Part shown: one piece after another, positions 61,555 through 64,000 of the stretch
Layout: every line of letters begins with the position of its first letter
Position numbering within the stretch: the stretch's first letter is position 1
NCBI GenBank assembly: GCA_946407065.1
Contig: CAMJMQ010000005.1
Coordinates: 1 to 64,000 of the forward strand
DNA: 64,000 nt
Direction: 5' to 3'
Origin: an uncultured Clostridia bacterium
GTDB taxonomy: Bacteria > Bacillota > Clostridia > Oscillospirales > Acutalibacteraceae
Notes under the pieces: model-generated
Seen by the model: only the letters and a program-made list of their open reading frames with translations
Databases searched by the model: none
Told to the model about the DNA's origin: nothing
Program-made: the position numbers and the translations under genes

Positions 61555-62670
61555 ATGAAAAAGATGTTCTCTCTGCTGCTGTCATGGTTGGTCTGTGTCC
61601 TTTCGACCCTTTCCGTTCACGCGGAGGAGGTCACTTGTTCCGCCGCGGCATATGTGCTGTACTGTCCGGATAACGGCAAGATCCTCTTGTCGGAGAATGC
61701 CGACAGACAGCTCCCGATGGCATCTACCACCAAGATCATGACGACGCTGCTCACGCTCGAAGAAGCCGCTGTGGATAACCGTGTGGTGGAATTCACGGAC
61801 GCAATGGTCGCCGAGGGCAGCTCTATGTACCTCAAAAAAGGGGAGAAGGTCACGCTCTATGACCTCGCCGTCGGCATGATGATGCAATCGGGCAACGACG
61901 CCGCCAATGCCGCCGCGCTCACGATCGCGGGCAGCTTTGAGGCGTTTGCGGACTTGATGAATGAGAAAGCCGCCGAGATCGGGATGAAGCACACCCACTT
62001 TGTCACACCGAGCGGACTGGATGACGAAAATCATTATTCCACCGCCTATGATATGGCGCTGTTGATGGCGTACGCCATGCAGAATGAGGATTTTGCCTTC
62101 ATCACCTCGCAGACCTCCATGGAGGTGCACTTCCTCTATCCCGCCGACAAATTCATCACCTATCCGAACCATAATAAGCTGCTCAAGATGTACAAGGATT
62201 GCATCGGCGGTAAAACAGGCTTTACGGACGCGGCGGGGCGTTGTCTTGTCACCGCGGCACGGCGCGACGATCTTGATCTGATCGCCGTCACGCTCAATGA
62301 CCGCAGTGATTGGGGCGACCATACCGAGCTGTATGAAGCGGGCTTCTCACAGTATAAGACAGTGACTGTCGATACGGATATGGATTCCATCGGCGTTGTC
62401 GGCGGAGAAGCGGATTCCATTTCGCTGAATACGGAGGATCTGCAAGTCGTCGTTCCCGCCGATACTCAGGAGATCGACACACAGGTTTATTTGCCTGTGT
62501 TCCTCTACGCGCCGATCCGACAGGACGTCCCCGTCGGAAAGGTTGTTTGCCTTGCGAACGGTGAGGTGCTGTCCGAAACGCCGATCACAACAGCGCAAAA
62601 CGTCGATCAGGATCGTCAAAAACGAAGTTTATTCACGTATATAAAGGATTTGTTACATTGGCACAGTTAG
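61555..62670 (+). CDS. D-Ala-D-Ala carboxypeptidase, canonical
   Basis: 371 residues. Signal peptide, then the three motifs intact: ASTTK, SGND and GKTG. It removes the terminal D-Ala from peptidoglycan pentapeptides, likely in spore cortex or cell wall (DacF/DacB class). A C-terminal PBP5-like domain and a short amphipathic end follow. It overlaps the pseudouridine synthase gene by 13 bases. This enzyme contrasts with the degenerate pair at 27490 and 28798. Confidence 0.92.
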   Translation: MKKMFSLLLSWLVCVLSTLSVHAEEVTCSAAAYVLYCPDNGKILLSENADRQLPMASTTKIMTTLLTLEEAAVDNRVVEFTDAMVAEGSSMYLKKGEKVTLYDLAVGMMMQSGNDAANAAALTIAGSFEAFADLMNEKAAEIGMKHTHFVTPSGLDDENHYSTAYDMALLMAYAMQNEDFAFITSQTSMEVHFLYPADKFITYPNHNKLLKMYKDCIGGKTGFTDAAGRCLVTAARRDDLDLIAVTLNDRSDWGDHTELYEAGFSQYKTVTVDTDMDSIGVVGGEADSISLNTEDLQVVVPADTQEIDTQVYLPVFLYAPIRQDVPVGKVVCLANGEVLSETPITTAQNVDQDRQKRSLFTYIKDLLHWHS

Positions 62671-63425
62671 TTCGATTGCAGAAAATGCTCGCCGAATGCG
62701 GCGTTGCTTCGCGCAGAAAAAGTGAAGAATTGATCGCCGCGGGCAGGGTACGCGTCAACGGTAAAGTGGCTCAGATCGGCGATAAGGTCGATCCGCGCAA
62801 TGACAAGGTCTATGTCGGCAAGCGCCGCGTCACCGGTACCGCCAAGCCCAAGGTGCGCTATATCATGCTCAACAAACCGCGCGGCGTGCTCACTACGATG
62901 AACGATGAGCGCGGCAGAAGGTGTGTCGCGGATCTGATCAAGGATATTGATGTGCGCCTCTATCCCGTCGGCAGGCTCGACCGCGACAGCGAGGGGATGC
63001 TTTTGATGACCAATGACGGCGCGTTCGCCAACCATGTCATGCACCCCAAAAAGCATGTCAACAAGGTCTACCGTGTCACGGTGCGTCCGAATATCAAGGA
63101 CGAGCAGGTCGCAAAGCTCGAGAGCGGCGTTGTCATCGACGGCAGAAAAACCGCTCCGGCACAGGTGCGCGTTGTCAGCCGTGATAAGGATAATGAGCGC
63201 TGTATCCTCGAGATCGTCATCCGCGAGGGCAGGAACCGCCAGATCCGCAAGATGTGCGACGCGGTCGGCTTAGAGGTCGCGCGATTGAAGCGCATCGCGA
63301 TCGGCGGCGTCAAGCTCGGCAAGCTGCGTTCCGGCATGTACCGCGATCTGACCGACATCGAGGTGCGCAAGCTCTCTGCCGATCCTAATCCCAACCCCGA
63401 TTTTGATCTCGATTCCCTTCTGTAG
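62658..63425 (+). CDS. RluB/RsuA-type rRNA pseudouridine synthase
   Basis: 255 residues from a TTG start within the end of the carboxypeptidase gene. The S4 domain (RLQKMLAECGVASRRKSEELI) is followed by the synthase core with GRLDRDSEGMLLMTND, including the catalytic Asp, and EGRNRQIRKM. It modifies 16S or 23S rRNA. The TAG stop lies in the TGTAGGG start of a family A repeat. Confidence 0.92.
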   Translation: MAQLVRLQKMLAECGVASRRKSEELIAAGRVRVNGKVAQIGDKVDPRNDKVYVGKRRVTGTAKPKVRYIMLNKPRGVLTTMNDERGRRCVADLIKDIDVRLYPVGRLDRDSEGMLLMTNDGAFANHVMHPKKHVNKVYRVTVRPNIKDEQVAKLESGVVIDGRKTAPAQVRVVSRDKDNERCILEIVIREGRNRQIRKMCDAVGLEVARLKRIAIGGVKLGKLRSGMYRDLTDIEVRKLSADPNPNPDFDLDSLL

Positions 63426-63445
63426 GGGAGGGTTTGTCCCTGTTT
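63421..63445. repeat. Family A fragment at a stop codon
   Basis: TGTAGGGGAGGGTTTGTCCCTGTTTCTTAACG; a second case of the repeat supplying TAG to the upstream gene. Confidence 0.55.
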
Positions 63446-63518
63446 CTTAACGAAATGACATGGCGCACTCCTACTGCTTGGGGATGATTTTTGATAGTAT
63501 TACTAACGGAGAATAACT

Positions 63519-63872
63519 ATGCTCGTTGTCAAGCCCGATCCGAAAAATGAACAGAGTGACACGAAGGCGCTGAATGCCTTTCTGGATGATACCCCCTGTG
63601 GCTTTATCCGCTTTCATCATCGCGGCTATATCATCGTCGTGGACGAGCTGTTGCCGCTGCCCGAGGATCCGCAGAACATTGATAAACCTGTATACGCGAT
63701 CCTCGACACGATCATCCGTGCCATCGGCTCCTATGGGCTGAATCACTCCTGCTACTACTTTGAGTGTGAAAATCCCGTGCTGTTCCCGACGCTGGAGGCA
63801 CTGCGCTTTTCGCTTAAGGACGGCATGGCAAAAAGCGATCTGTCCAAAATACTGAACCATCAACACCACTGA
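63519..63872 (+). CDS. Small protein, unknown
   Basis: 117 residues, no recognised family. FHHRGYIIVVDELLPLPEDP and YYFECENPVLFPTLEALRFSLKDG suggest a compact soluble alpha/beta protein; two His near the start of the core and a C-terminal HQHH are present. GGAGAATAACT precedes the ATG. It stands alone between repeats, possibly with its own promoter. Confidence 0.65.
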   Translation: MLVVKPDPKNEQSDTKALNAFLDDTPCGFIRFHHRGYIIVVDELLPLPEDPQNIDKPVYAILDTIIRAIGSYGLNHSCYYFECENPVLFPTLEALRFSLKDGMAKSDLSKILNHQHH

Positions 63873-63902
63873 TCCGACCGCTCCCTGTAAGGAGCAATGT
63901 CA

Positions 63903-64000
63903 TTAAGTTAAGAAAGGCTCCTTTTGGTAAAAGGAGCTGTCACCGAATGGTGACTGAGGAATTGTATCAATTGACCGAGCGTCAGCGAGATACTTTTTTC
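63903..64000. repeat. Family B element, cut by the window end
   Basis: CATTAAGTTAAGAA, GGCTCCTTTTGGTAAAAGGAG, GTCACCGAATGGTGAC, TGAGGAATTGTATCAATTG and GAGCGTCAGCGAG, as at 37587. The right end lies beyond the window. Confidence 0.7.

Overview
The window reads as chromosome of an anaerobic, spore-forming, Gram-positive gut-type bacterium of the Clostridia, most likely Oscillospiraceae/Ruminococcaceae. The evidence is four tRNA-sensing T-box leaders, sporulation genes (ylbJ, yqfC, yqfD, ytfJ), a Firmicutes-style fakA/ymdB/scpAB/rpoD set, ferredoxin-dependent 2-oxoacid metabolism, a dockerin-bearing leucine-rich-repeat protein, and many short palindromic repeats between genes. No phage, transposase or CRISPR array is visible.

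Region 1 (1-13.8 kb) is the most unusual. A T-box leader whose specifier I read as Val GTA precedes an HTH-cupin-acyl-CoA synthetase fusion, a MinD-like ATPase and a four-subunit VorB-type 2-oxoacid:ferredoxin oxidoreductase, followed by a branched-chain aminotransferase. A second T-box (specifier read as Leu CTC) precedes an isopropylmalate-synthase homologue that has lost its metal ligands, a TIM-barrel/acyl-CoA synthetase fusion and an amidohydrolase. I infer that the first set activates branched short-chain acids, reductively carboxylates the acyl-CoAs and transaminates them, making branched-chain amino acids when charged tRNA is low.

Region 2 (13.9-27.4 kb) holds a lone PTS EIIA-like protein without its active-site histidine, a flippase-like membrane protein, a PAP2 phosphatase, asnB, the sporulation genes ylbJ/yqfC/yqfD, ymdB, fakA, recG and a small metallophosphoesterase. 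Region 3 (27.5-36.4 kb) is cell-surface: two tandem DacF-like proteins with damaged catalytic motifs, an unknown membrane protein, an LRR-dockerin protein, T-box-controlled thrS, and a VanY-like protein lacking zinc ligands. Region 4 (36.5-51.3 kb) is housekeeping: rpmE, yigZ, dnaG-rpoD-metallopeptidase, a YerC-like repressor with a methyltransferase, hslO, six tRNAs (Val, Asp, Phe, Gly, Cys, Arg), a DNA glycosylase, azlCD, thymidylate kinase, a DJ-1 family protein, 5-FTHF cyclo-ligase, mltG and a U32 peptidase-like hydroxylase. Region 5 (51.3-64 kb) has a VanX-like lipoprotein with a Ser/Thr kinase, T-box-controlled alaS, rpmB, an M50 protease, scpA-scpB, a DUF2953-like protein, ytfJ, a canonical D,D-carboxypeptidase, an rRNA pseudouridine synthase and a small unknown protein.

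Four families of short interspersed repeats fill most gaps. I call them A (TGTAGGG followed by a hairpin), B (GGCTCCTTTT hairpin modules), C (GTCATTGCGAGG...GGCAATCTCAACC) and D (inverted runs of degenerate heptamers). They sit inside T-box leaders, inside a terminator loop and at stop codons. All calls come from reading the sequence alone; no database search was made.
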